A stretch of DNA of 64,000 bases, taken from the NCBI GenBank assembly GCA_002412885.1, contig DHVX01000038.1, positions 1 through 64,000 on the forward strand, given 5' to 3'. The number at the start of each line of letters is the position of its first letter. Positions within the stretch are counted from its first letter, which is position 1. Shown here piece by piece: positions 26,729 through 35,223 of the stretch. The translations under genes were made by a program, and so were the position numbers. The notes beneath the pieces were generated by a model that worked only from the letters and a program-made list of their open reading frames with translations, ran no database searches and was not told the origin of the DNA. The stretch comes from Bacteroidales bacterium UBA5197 (GTDB taxonomy: Bacteria; Bacteroidota; Bacteroidia; Bacteroidales; Lentimicrobiaceae).

Positions 26729-27688
26729 ATGGATGGAACTTCAGTACACTTTACAGAAACACATCTTCGAGACCACCTCGGAAATACCCGTGTAGTGTTT
26801 GGATACAAAAACAATTCTCTTCTGGTAAAGCAGGTAAGCAGCTACTACCCGTTTGGCATGAACATAAAAGGCCTTACTACCCAGGTAACCATTGAGGAAG
26901 CCAAACACCCCGCCAACGAATACCTATACAACGGCAAAATGTTCCAGGATGAGCTGGGGCTGGATTGGTTGGATTACGGGGCGAGGATGTATGATGCGGT
27001 GCTGGGGAGGTGGCATGGGGTGGATCCGCTGGCGGAGAAGTACCGGAGGTGGTCACCTTATAATTATGCCGTTAACAACCCGATTAGATTCATTGATCCA
27101 GATGGGATGGATCCCAGAGTTTTTATAAATGGTGATGCATCAGAAGAAGCCATGGAACAGTTGAAAAGCTCGACAAAAAATCTCGTATTGTCCAGAAACG
27201 AAAAGACTGGGCAGGTTGAAATAATTGGGGGTGAAGCAGTGACAGATGATGAAAAACAGCTAATGGCCGCTATTACTGATGAAACGGTCAATGTGAATCT
27301 GCGAGCTGGTGAAAGTAATAAAGTTGACAAAGATTTACCTAATGCAGGAGGTGTTTTCACTGGCGGTGCGTATTTAGGTACTAAGTTCAATGAAGAAGAT
27401 AAGAGTGTTGAAACCTTTCAACAGGTAAATACAGTAGCTTTAGATAAAATGGATGAAATCGCACAGAAAGACGGTGCTGGGATTTTGCATGAAGTTACTG
27501 AATCATATGAAGCTGGTAAGTTATCTCAAAAGTATGGTAAATCTTCAATTATTAGTAGTGATAAAATAGGTCGAAGAGCTCATAAAAAAGCAACCCCACA
27601 ACCTGTCTCAGAGAATGACTTTTCTACTACAAGAATTAATGGACGTACGATAATATTTATTGGTTCAACGCCAATAAACTATTATTAA
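26729..27688 (+). CDS. displaced Rhs tip cassette 4 with metallohydrolase-like tip
   Basis: The 319 residues start at the same core methionine; homology extends back to 26652, but there a TAA at 26696-26698 breaks the frame, so this copy cannot simply be read from further upstream. From about 26811 to 27020 the DNA is almost identical to 21781-21995 of the complete gene. After FIDPDGMD (near residue 124) the tip of about 195 residues contains GILHEVTESYEAG near residue 253, a His-Glu pair in a helix as in metal-dependent peptidases, though it is not HExxH. The immunity candidate follows after 30 bp. Confidence 0.75.
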   Translation: MDGTSVHFTETHLRDHLGNTRVVFGYKNNSLLVKQVSSYYPFGMNIKGLTTQVTIEEAKHPANEYLYNGKMFQDELGLDWLDYGARMYDAVLGRWHGVDPLAEKYRRWSPYNYAVNNPIRFIDPDGMDPRVFINGDASEEAMEQLKSSTKNLVLSRNEKTGQVEIIGGEAVTDDEKQLMAAITDETVNVNLRAGESNKVDKDLPNAGGVFTGGAYLGTKFNEEDKSVETFQQVNTVALDKMDEIAQKDGAGILHEVTESYEAGKLSQKYGKSSIISSDKIGRRAHKKATPQPVSENDFSTTRINGRTIIFIGSTPINYY

Positions 27689-27718
27689 TAGATTCCACAA
27701 ACTTCTAACAATTTGGCC

Positions 27719-28225
27719 ATGAACTACAATATTTTAATATTTTTTTTAATTATTGCGACGAATTCTTTCTCTCAAGTTTATCAAAAAAAATGCTTTGTAG
27801 ATTCAATACAACTTATCCAACCATTTAATTATCAGGCAGAACAAATTAAATTGCAAGTTAAAAGAAATGGTTATTCCAGATTTATTCCAGACACTGTTAT
27901 TACTAAGGCGAAAGTCCTTAAGATTACAAAACAGAAGCATGGCTTTCTTATCGATATAATGGACGTTAATAATTTAAATTATTATAAAATTGTATCCTGG
28001 TGCAACTCATGTAATAAGAAAAACAAAATTATTATAAGCAAAGTTTATAATTTTACCCTTTATGAAGGGGCTCCAAGGCAACTTGGTGATTTTGTTTTTT
28101 TTGATAAATGGGTTGAGCAGGATGGGAAAAAAATTAAGTTAAACTACAAGGTGAAAAGGAATAGAATATTGACATTTTACTATACAAATAATTTAAATGG
28201 AATTTCATATATAGATGATCATTGA
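27719..28225 (+). CDS. candidate immunity protein, secreted
   Basis: A 168-residue protein with a signal peptide (ILIFFLIIATNSFSQ, cut near residue 19) and a lysine-rich mature part. I chose the ATG at 27719; a TTG two codons upstream is also possible. No family recognised. CNSC near residue 100 could bind metal or form a disulfide. Position after the cassette 4 tip suggests immunity. Confidence 0.5.
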   Translation: MNYNILIFFLIIATNSFSQVYQKKCFVDSIQLIQPFNYQAEQIKLQVKRNGYSRFIPDTVITKAKVLKITKQKHGFLIDIMDVNNLNYYKIVSWCNSCNKKNKIIISKVYNFTLYEGAPRQLGDFVFFDKWVEQDGKKIKLNYKVKRNRILTFYYTNNLNGISYIDDH

Positions 28226-28266
28226 AATATTTTAGCCTATGCTGAATAATTATCAGGTACCCACCC

Positions 28267-28335
28267 GCACCGATTTTATCTCTAACTTTGTAATCATCAA
28301 CAACGCCCCCGCATGGATTAATTTTGACGAAGGAC
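28267..28335 (+). repeat. partial Rhs core copy, cut short
   Basis: The first 69 bp of the cassette start (GCACCGATTTTATCTC to GACGAAGGACGG) are present, then the similarity stops and a 149-bp inverted-repeat element follows. The same core sequence restarts after that element at about 28497, so this stretch is duplicated on both sides. Confidence 0.75.
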
Positions 28336-28341
28336 GGAAAG

Positions 28342-28490
28342 CACCTCATCCCCCCGCCCTTCTCCTGAAGGAGAAGGGAGCTTGATCCTACTCTATTGTA
28401 AATCTGTTCTTTATCATCAATATGTTGCACTCAAAACAACAATCTCACCGCTACAGCACCCTCTCCTTGAGGCGAGGGCAGGGTGAGGTG
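28342..28490. repeat. small inverted-repeat element inside the dead cassette
   Basis: CACCTCATCC at 28342-28351 faces GGGTGAGGTG at 28481-28490 (one mismatch). Next to the left end is a perfect hairpin, CCCTTCTCC TGAA GGAGAAGGG at 28357-28378, and next to the right end a G/C-rich imperfect hairpin. Only 149 bp, no coding capacity. It looks like a REP/MITE-type insertion in the Rhs core copy. Confidence 0.65.
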
Positions 28491-28496
28491 ATTTTT

Positions 28497-28914
28497 TCTA
28501 ACTTTGTAATCATCAACAATGCCCCTGCATGGATTAATTTTGACGAAGGACGGGTTATTATGGATGGAACTGCTGTACACTTTACGGAAACACACCTCAA
28601 AGATCATTTGGGCAATACCCGGGTGGCTTTTGGCATGGAAAACAATGCGTTATTGATTAAACAAGTAAACAGTTACTATCCATTTGGCATGAATATTAAA
28701 GGGCTGACCACAGGTAATGAAACCCCTACAAGTAAGGCTTATCGCCCAAATGAACACCTCTACAACGGCAAAATGTTTCAGGATGAGCTGGGGGCTGGAT
28801 TGGTTGGATTATGGGTGGAGGATGTATGATGCGGTGTTGGGGAGGTATAACTACTCAAGATCCATTGGCAATGAAGTTTTATGGATTGAGGACAAATGAT
28901 GAAATAAATTAGCA
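28497..28914 (+). pseudogene. dead Rhs core fragment, cassette 5
   Basis: The core is readable through ETHLKDHLGNTRVAFGMEN, YYPFGMNIKGL and NGKMFQDEL. Then an extra G in a run of five at about 28790 shifts the frame (the other copies have four), giving a stop at 28829; the frame beyond still reads DWLDYGWRMYDAVLGRY, and a second frame change would give TTQDPLAMKFYGLRTND. It ends without a tip or immunity gene. The cassette row stops here. Confidence 0.75.
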
Positions 28915-29194
28915 TTCTGATCAATATATTTTACGAAGAGAAGACATTAAAATATAACTTCATTTGGATCGGAATTATCATGCTCTAAAGACTATTATGA
29001 TATCAACAATCGACTGTGAACAAAATTTTCTACAATTACTTCAAATTGATCACAAAGGGATTATATTTGGGGCGACAATTACCAAAATTTGTCACTATGT
29101 ACAACTTCTCTATTAGTCTATACCTTGCCTCTAGCCAATCTCTGCGAGCACTCAAATACAATACAAAGAATATTAAACTTTAAAATAATTAATT
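28915..29194. other. gap without recognisable gene
   Basis: AT-rich DNA between the last Rhs fragment and the next block. I see no ORF of note, no RNA gene and no clear repeat. A TAnnTTGC-like TATACCTTGC around 29120 is a weak promoter candidate for the gene at 29195. Confidence 0.5.
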
Positions 29195-30580
29195 ATGTGT
29201 GTAATCCGAGATGTTAAGCCTACTTTTGAAAGGTTAGTTGGTGAAAAATGCAATCATATTGAAGAGCATGTGATGAATTTGCCATTATTTAAAGATGGAG
29301 CCAGTTTAGGATATAGCCAATTTAACGAAGTATTGTTATTACTTGGTTATAACAGAGTAGCAGAATTCTTTTTCCAATTTCTTGTTGAACAAGAAATCAA
29401 AGAAGAGAAGAGGATATTTGCTTTTAAATCCAAGGATGAATTAGAAAAGGGAATCAATTACTTTATTCAATTTGCTCTCCTTTGGTATGGGAATATACGC
29501 TTTGCATTCAAAAATCTTTCCACCGATTATGATAAGTTATCTGAATTGATAGAACTTACAAAGCCATTTGATGAAACCAAATATACAAATAGGCATAATC
29601 AAATAAATGAAATAATAAATATACCCCCTGAGAAGACATATTTATTAGGTTATATAATTGAAAATAAGTTAAAAGAAAGTATTAGAAATAATCCAAACGA
29701 TGAAAAATCACAAGGATTATTATCCGAACGACAAAGATGGGTTGAACAAGGGAAAAACAATCAGCTAACATATCTAACTTCAGATCATCTTGATGTTTAT
29801 GTAGCTACATCAATGAGATTAGAACATGAATATTTACTAATTAGCAACTTGGTTACCCATATCTTTCATTCTGAAATTTTAAAACCTCTAAAAATAAGAT
29901 GGTTTGATCCTACTCAGGCTTATTGTGAAAGTAGGATAGACAAGGGATTATCAGAAGCATTGATGTTGAAAAGGGCAAAACTTACTCTTTATCTAGTTCA
30001 GGAATCTGACACTTTTGGAAAAGATTCAGAACTTGCTTCAACCCTAGCCCAAGGAAAGCCAGTTATTGCATTTGTACCAGAGGGTGATAAGGAATATGTT
30101 GATTCGTTATTGGAAGAATTGCGTCGATTAAATCCTTCTGATTCTGACCAAGAGATAATCTTAAAACAATTGAAAATTTTCAACCCCAATCTTGCATGGG
30201 AGACTGAAAACCAAAAATTAAGAGACTGGATAAAAAATTCCGAAATGGCAGAGGTTGAGGAACTTAAAAGCCTTTTGTATATTGCTGTCGAAGAGACTTA
30301 TAGAAAACGAGCAAAAACATTAAAAGAAACACATCCATTAGGCATTCAGGTTTGTTTAAATACTGGAGTTGCAAATGGAGTGCTAGTTGTGAGGTCAATT
30401 AAGGATTGTACTAGATTGATTGAAGCAATATTATTAAATAAAATGAGTTTTACTATTGGAAAAGTATCTGAGCCAAATGAAGAATACTTTACCTTAGTTG
30501 AGGAAATTTCACAATCCATTTTCAGGGTCAAAACTGGAGATGAGATTTTAACTAATTCATTTTGGAACTTTTACCTTTAA
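29195..30580 (+). CDS. protein with deoxyribosyltransferase/TIR-like domain
   Basis: A 461-residue protein. The first 190 residues are helical with no known family. From about 200 to 310 a Rossmann-like segment reads LDVYVATSMRLEHEYLL, then WFDPTQAYCESRIDKGLSEA, ANLTLYLVQ-like strand (KLTLYLVQESDTFGKDSELA) and TLAQGKPVIAFVP. The order (strand, VATSMR loop, polar acidic helix, DSE near a glycine-proline strand) resembles nucleoside 2-deoxyribosyltransferase/TIR-like folds, in which a glutamate attacks the glycosidic bond. If active it would act on nucleosides, nucleotides or NAD. No membrane segment. The small gene at 30606 and FRG gene follow. Domain call is tentative. Confidence 0.5.
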   Translation: MCVIRDVKPTFERLVGEKCNHIEEHVMNLPLFKDGASLGYSQFNEVLLLLGYNRVAEFFFQFLVEQEIKEEKRIFAFKSKDELEKGINYFIQFALLWYGNIRFAFKNLSTDYDKLSELIELTKPFDETKYTNRHNQINEIINIPPEKTYLLGYIIENKLKESIRNNPNDEKSQGLLSERQRWVEQGKNNQLTYLTSDHLDVYVATSMRLEHEYLLISNLVTHIFHSEILKPLKIRWFDPTQAYCESRIDKGLSEALMLKRAKLTLYLVQESDTFGKDSELASTLAQGKPVIAFVPEGDKEYVDSLLEELRRLNPSDSDQEIILKQLKIFNPNLAWETENQKLRDWIKNSEMAEVEELKSLLYIAVEETYRKRAKTLKETHPLGIQVCLNTGVANGVLVVRSIKDCTRLIEAILLNKMSFTIGKVSEPNEEYFTLVEEISQSIFRVKTGDEILTNSFWNFYL

Positions 30581-30605
30581 TTTTAAACCAACAACCTAAT
30601 TAATT

Positions 30606-30761
30606 ATGAGCAAAGACAAAAATCAGTTAAACAAACCCACTCCATATGATGTTGGTCGCTATGGTGGATTGTCAAGCAATTCAGGGCGCTCAGTTGGGTC
30701 TCGAGAGAAATCTCCTTATGATCTTAATTCAACAAGATCAGGAAACAAGATCAGGAAATAG
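30606..30761 (+). CDS. 51-residue small protein, unknown
   Basis: A short reading frame MSKDKNQLNKPTPYDVGRYG continuing to GNKIRK. It starts 25 bp after the preceding stop, with the same AATTAATTATG leader as the gene at 29195, and ends 58 bp before a strong terminator. The protein is polar, Gly/Ser/Arg-rich and probably disordered, with two PYD motifs. The shared leader and the terminator after it favour a real gene, but there is no homology evidence. Confidence 0.55.
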   Translation: MSKDKNQLNKPTPYDVGRYGGLSSNSGRSVGSREKSPYDLNSTRSGNKIRK

Positions 30762-30819
30762 GTCTTATCCGTCTAAAAATCCTAATTCTAAGTAAATTGT
30801 TCACTTTATTTTTAATTTG

Positions 30820-30856
30820 AAAGAGGAGTGCAGTATATTACCTGCACTCCTCTTTT
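30820..30856 (+). terminator. intrinsic terminator
   Basis: A perfect 14-bp stem (AAAGAGGAGTGCAG at 30820-30833, complement at 30842-30855) with an 8-nt loop, ending in a run of T. It closes the two-gene unit 29195-30761; the FRG gene then starts 24 bp later and needs its own promoter or read-through. Confidence 0.85.
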
Positions 30857-30879
30857 AATTTTCAATCTATTGTAATATT

Positions 30880-31704
30880 ATGAAAATTTGCAAAGTAGGA
30901 GACGCAGTCAAGGTCGGTAAATCTTTCAAATATAATTGGTACAGAGGACATTCCAGTACCTATAATAATTTGCAACCAAGAATTTTTAGAGAAGAATTTT
31001 ACAGCCAAGGGCATAGATCATACTCTTCCGATACTGAGTTTCAATTTGTATATGACTTCAAACGTATTGGACCATCATTACATGCTGAAGTACCTGATAG
31101 TGATAACAACCTGGAATGGTTGATTTTAATGCAGCATTTTGGGACACCAACAAGACTTCTAGATTGGTCTGAAAGCATTCTTGTAGCATTATTTTTTGCC
31201 GTCATTGATAAACCTGCTGAAGATGGCGAACTCTGGTCTATATATCCACAAGAACTGAATAAGCTGTCAGGAATTGATGGATACCCTCAGCAAAATCATA
31301 AATATCTGAAATTCCTTGCAGATGACTCATTAATCGAAAATAGAGCTAAATTTAAAAAAGATTTGGGAATTGCTGAAGCACCCAATTTGCCGTTGGCGTT
31401 TTACCCAACACTAAAATTTTCAAGAATGAATGCACAGCAGAGTGTTTTTACAATTCATCCTGAACCATCAGAGGGAAAGAACATCATCTCAATACTTACT
31501 AACGAAAAGTATTTATACAGATACATAATTCCTAAGGAAACGAAATCAAATATCTTAGAAGAATTGAACTGTCTAGGGGTTTGTTATCGGACACTGTTCA
31601 TGGACCTCGACAATTTGTCAAAAGATTTAATTAACAAATATAAGAATCCGGCGTGGAGTTGTTGGGGGCAACCGGATCACCCTAACTTTAATTCTGTTTT
31701 GTAG
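30880..31704 (+). CDS. FRG domain protein
   Basis: A 274-residue protein. The N-terminal half matches the FRG domain: NWYRGHSSTYNNLQPRIFRE (near residue 19-38) with the aromatic-Arg-Gly motif, then LILMQHFGTPTRLLDWSESI near residue 85-105, in which the QHxGxPTRLLDWS signature is complete. The domain is common in defence islands and next to phage-related genes; its biochemical role is not settled. The rest contains PTLKFSRMNAQQSVFTIHP, a second conserved FRG segment. It lies between a TIR-like gene and a CBASS operon. Confidence 0.88.
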   Translation: MKICKVGDAVKVGKSFKYNWYRGHSSTYNNLQPRIFREEFYSQGHRSYSSDTEFQFVYDFKRIGPSLHAEVPDSDNNLEWLILMQHFGTPTRLLDWSESILVALFFAVIDKPAEDGELWSIYPQELNKLSGIDGYPQQNHKYLKFLADDSLIENRAKFKKDLGIAEAPNLPLAFYPTLKFSRMNAQQSVFTIHPEPSEGKNIISILTNEKYLYRYIIPKETKSNILEELNCLGVCYRTLFMDLDNLSKDLINKYKNPAWSCWGQPDHPNFNSVL

Positions 31705-32030
31705 TCTTGCAGAATGAATCTTTGAAAAACATTCATAGGATTAATAAAACTCTCATTAATCAGGAGAGATCTTAAAATCCGTGGAAAACTTAGCCACAGA
31801 GCTGGATTTTTTAGTTTTTGCTGGATCAGTCAGGAATAAACAATCCGGCACCAGTGGCACTACAAATTTAAAACTACCTAAATTTTATAATAGGGTACAG
31901 GATGAAAAATGGAATGAAAGATGAAAATATACTAGCACAATAATAAGAATTTTGATTCATCATTTTTATAATGATCTTAAGGCGCATATTCTGAATTCTG
32001 TCTTAAAACGCACAGTTTATTAACAATGGA
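31705..32030. other. gap with a possible terminator
   Basis: Following the FRG gene, AAAATCC at 31774-31780 and GGATTTTTT at 31804-31812 can pair, with GTGG/CCAC inside and a bulge, giving an imperfect terminator. The rest of the gap up to the CBASS promoter shows no gene. Confidence 0.4.
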
Positions 32031-32062
32031 ATTGTGTTTCTCTATATGTTTCTTAACTTTGC
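32031..32062 (+). promoter_or_regulatory. promoter of the CBASS operon
   Basis: ATTG at 32031-32034 and TAACTTTGC at 32054-32062 are 19 bp apart, a good -33/-7 pair. A small palindrome, ATGCA-atggg-TGCAT, lies just downstream at about 32070-32084, where a repressor could bind. The first ATG is at 32103. Confidence 0.7.
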
Positions 32063-32102
32063 ATTAAGATGCAATGGGTGCATTTTAATTAAATGAATTT
32101 AT

Positions 32103-33086
32103 ATGGATAAAAGTTTACACTTAGAAACGGTAATTAGAACACATCAGATTACTAAAGAAAAACAACTTTTGGAAAAGCATATCCAAAAAAAGAATGAGGT
32201 CAAGGAAGCATTACAGGAGAATTTCGGCTGTAATATTTATTCTCCATTCAATTCAGGCTCCTATGCGAAGAATACCGCCATTAACACCAAGTTTGATTTT
32301 GATTTGGTTTCTCCATTTAAGCGTAACGCTTTCGGGTCTAATGGTACATTGAAGGAGATGTATGAAGCGGTTTATGATTTTCTCTTTGATAAATATAAGA
32401 TTGAGGCTGAAGTGAAAAAACAAAAGGTGTCAATTGGGCTGGAGTTCTATCCTGATAGCGTAGGTGACAGAATTAAGATTGATGTTGTGCCAGGCAGAGA
32501 ATTTAATCAGGACCAATATAAAGACGATGAAAATTTGAACCTTTATGTTTACTACAAATATGGAAATTTTGCTGCGGATAGTGAACGGATTAAAACTAAT
32601 GTCCAAATGCAAATCAACAACATCAAAGACCGGGCTGATAAGGAGAAAGACTCTATCAGAAAAATAATCCGCCTCTTAAAAGTTTGGAAGAATACCAAAT
32701 ACAACTATCCGACAAAATCCTTTTTTATTGAACTCATAACAATTAAAGCAATTGATAACAGTGATATCACAGGTAAATTGTGGGACAAGCTGAAAACCGT
32801 TTTGGAATACATTAGAGATCACGTAAACAATGAAGGTTTCACACTTAAAGATCCGGGCAATAGTTCAAATGATCTAGCCGACACATTAACCGACAATGAT
32901 AAACAACAATTGGCTAATGATATGAAGAATATGTTGGAAAGGATTGAAGAAAACGATGAAAATATCAAAACTTATTTTCCCGAAAATCCGAAGTTCAAAG
33001 AAGAAGATAAAAACAAAAACAAGTATGGTACTAATGGTGGTATGCCAATACCTCCTCCAAAACTAAACTTTGGACTAGAGAAATGA
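32103..33086 (+). CDS. cdnX: CBASS cyclic-oligonucleotide synthase (CD-NTase)
   Basis: A 327-residue cGAS/DncV-like nucleotidyltransferase. The catalytic motif GSYAKNTAIN-TKFDFDLV (near residues 52-69) has the Gly-Ser and the two Asp of hDhD; the third acidic residue is in RIKIDVVPG near residue 125. A helical second domain follows (KIIRLLKVWKN, KSFFIELITIKAI). In CBASS such enzymes sense phage infection and make a cyclic di- or trinucleotide that switches on an effector. The product cannot be read from sequence. The stop overlaps the Cap2 start (ATGA). The tail PPPKLNFGLEK does not end in glycine. The symbol is generic, since the clade is not known. Confidence 0.9.
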   Translation: MDKSLHLETVIRTHQITKEKQLLEKHIQKKNEVKEALQENFGCNIYSPFNSGSYAKNTAINTKFDFDLVSPFKRNAFGSNGTLKEMYEAVYDFLFDKYKIEAEVKKQKVSIGLEFYPDSVGDRIKIDVVPGREFNQDQYKDDENLNLYVYYKYGNFAADSERIKTNVQMQINNIKDRADKEKDSIRKIIRLLKVWKNTKYNYPTKSFFIELITIKAIDNSDITGKLWDKLKTVLEYIRDHVNNEGFTLKDPGNSSNDLADTLTDNDKQQLANDMKNMLERIEENDENIKTYFPENPKFKEEDKNKNKYGTNGGMPIPPPKLNFGLEK

Positions 33087-34753
33087 GCGATAGAGTTCGT
33101 GAAATCAATACCAAAATAGAAAGCATTCCTGATGTCAAACTTGTTAAGCCATTTGAGCAAGGCGAGTTTGACATAAATGGAAGTATTTTTATTTTTATTG
33201 AAGGATTGGAACAACCGTTGAAATTTGATGTTTCAATTCTTCCGCAATACCCTTTTAGAAGCCACAATACGGAAACCATTAAGTTTTATAATGAGGAACT
33301 ATTGGAATATAAGCACATCATGGGTAATGGTTCTATATGCATTCATACAGCACATAGCCCTATGCTATCGGAGAAATTGGATTACGATATTGCTTCAGTG
33401 AAGTCTTGGATAAGGAAGTATTACATAAACAAAGACATCGACATACATTACGAGCATTTAATTGTACCCCAAAAACCTTATAAAGATCGTCATTATGCTT
33501 TTTTCTTTAATGAAGTTGATTATATATTTACTAAGAACCAATTTGGTTTTGTGGATTATTCAATAATTAATAATGGCATCTTTTATATTGAAAAAATTAC
33601 CAGTAATATTTTACAAACCTACTATGATAGAAATAAAAAATTACTGACTGATGTAAAATGGAATTTTCAGTTGAAAGCATTGAACAAAAGTTCTGGTCTA
33701 TTTATTTTCATTAAAGAAGCACCCTCACACAATCATCGTTGGGTTTTTAATAATTGGGACGAATTTGCAGCACTTCTACCACAAAATTTTTTAAATTTTC
33801 TTCATACAACTCAAGAAAGCTACCAAAAAGACACAGGTAAACAACTGCCGTTATTTGTTGGATATAATATTTCCGAAACAGAAATCCACTGGCAGGTTGT
33901 TATGTTAGAAATTGGGAATTTTCCCATTTATGGTGAAAGAGTAAATAAACAGTGGCTCACATTTTTAGATGGTAGCAAAGCTGTTTTCTGGGCAATGACA
34001 AGAAATTGTTCTTACAAGTACTTTTTTGGAAGAGGACGGTTAAATGAGAAAATCACTAACGGTAAAATATTAATCATCGGTATTGGTGCTATCGGAAGTG
34101 TTGTTGCCAAAACATTACTAAGAAGTGGTTGCACAAAAATTGATTTTATAGACTTTGATGTTAAAGAACCTGAAAATGTTTGCAGGTCGGAGTATAACTT
34201 CTTTTCGGGAATAACCAATAAAACAGATGATTTGATAAATCAATTTTGTTTAATCTCGCCTTTTTTTGAACCCACAATTGGTGGTTACAATTATTCAGAA
34301 GCATTCGATTTCTTATTAAAATCACATTTGACTGACACAACCATTAAGTCAGATATAGAAAAACGCCTTAATGAATACGATTTAGTTTTTGATTGTTCTG
34401 CCGATAACGATTTACTTTATGCATTAAGTCAGCTAAATATTAACTCAACTCTTTTAAACCTATCAATATCAAACCATGCAAAGCAATTAGTTTGTGCTTC
34501 CGAACGGAATAGATATGAGTTTATTACTACACAATTCAACGGAAGTGTATTAAAATTTGATATTGATGACTTGTATAACCCGACTGGCTGTTGGAGTCCG
34601 ACTTTCAAGGCTTCTTACAACGATATAAATGCTCTTGTGCAATTTGCTATTAAGCATATCAACTTGAGATTTGAACGAGACAAGGCTTTGAGAAATTTTG
34701 TGATTGAAAATGATGATTCTGATTGTCTTACCTTTAAGCCTAAAGAATTTTGA
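33083..34753 (+). CDS. cap2: CBASS Cap2, E2-E1 fusion protein
   Basis: A 556-residue ubiquitin-like conjugation enzyme. The N-terminal 170 residues form an E2-like domain with the candidate catalytic cysteine in HIMGNGSICIH (Cys86). The C-terminal part is a ThiF/E1 adenylation domain: GKILIIGIGAIGSVVAKTLL (near 330), then the acidic DFIDFDVKEPENVCRSEYNF. A cysteine in NPTGCWSPTF near residue 503 is the probable E1 active site. Cap2 joins the C-terminus of the CD-NTase to a target and primes it. Both neighbours overlap it, by 4 bp at each end. Confidence 0.92.
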   Translation: MSDRVREINTKIESIPDVKLVKPFEQGEFDINGSIFIFIEGLEQPLKFDVSILPQYPFRSHNTETIKFYNEELLEYKHIMGNGSICIHTAHSPMLSEKLDYDIASVKSWIRKYYINKDIDIHYEHLIVPQKPYKDRHYAFFFNEVDYIFTKNQFGFVDYSIINNGIFYIEKITSNILQTYYDRNKKLLTDVKWNFQLKALNKSSGLFIFIKEAPSHNHRWVFNNWDEFAALLPQNFLNFLHTTQESYQKDTGKQLPLFVGYNISETEIHWQVVMLEIGNFPIYGERVNKQWLTFLDGSKAVFWAMTRNCSYKYFFGRGRLNEKITNGKILIIGIGAIGSVVAKTLLRSGCTKIDFIDFDVKEPENVCRSEYNFFSGITNKTDDLINQFCLISPFFEPTIGGYNYSEAFDFLLKSHLTDTTIKSDIEKRLNEYDLVFDCSADNDLLYALSQLNINSTLLNLSISNHAKQLVCASERNRYEFITTQFNGSVLKFDIDDLYNPTGCWSPTFKASYNDINALVQFAIKHINLRFERDKALRNFVIENDDSDCLTFKPKEF

Positions 34754-35223
34754 TTTTAAGAACAGCAGAGAAAATTGGATTAAGCCTTGAGGTTGATGAC
34801 AAGCTCTTAAATGAACTTGTTATTATAGGAAAAGAACATTACCCAAATGAATTTGGCGGATTTCTGGTTGGAAATTACAGAGATGACAACAGGCATTTAC
34901 ACATTACCAATATGATATTACCTAAAAGTTTCATGGCGTCGAAATACTCATTTGAAAGAAGCACAAAAGGAATAAAAAATGAATTAGACAAGTACTATAA
35001 TGAAACTCCTAAAAAGTTCTACGTTGGCGAATGGCATACACACCCTGATAATAGGGCTATCCCAAGTTTAACGGATATTTCAGCAATAAATACAATAATA
35101 CAAAATCATAGTGCCTGTCTTGTCAATCCTGTTTTACTGATTATTGGGTTTCCTAGAACACAAGTTGATCTAGGATTCTATGTTTGGTTTGAAAATAAAT
35201 TGTACAAATATGAGCAAAGTTGA
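34750..35223 (+). CDS. cap3: CBASS Cap3, JAB/MPN deconjugating peptidase
   Basis: A 157-residue JAMM metalloprotease: glutamate in NEFGGFLVGNY (near residue 36) and zinc ligands in GEWHTHPDNRAIPSLTDISA (HxHP...SxxD). Cap3 removes the conjugate made by Cap2. No ATG fits; the TTG at 34750 overlaps the Cap2 stop in TTGA, like the ATGA overlap before it. The end overlaps the next gene's ATG by 14 bp, so the four genes are one transcript. Confidence 0.9.
   Translation: MILRTAEKIGLSLEVDDKLLNELVIIGKEHYPNEFGGFLVGNYRDDNRHLHITNMILPKSFMASKYSFERSTKGIKNELDKYYNETPKKFYVGEWHTHPDNRAIPSLTDISAINTIIQNHSACLVNPVLLIIGFPRTQVDLGFYVWFENKLYKYEQS

Noticed and set aside
31774..31812. Retron or structured ncRNA before CBASS
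   Set aside because: Only a short imperfect hairpin is visible, and no reverse transcriptase is present.
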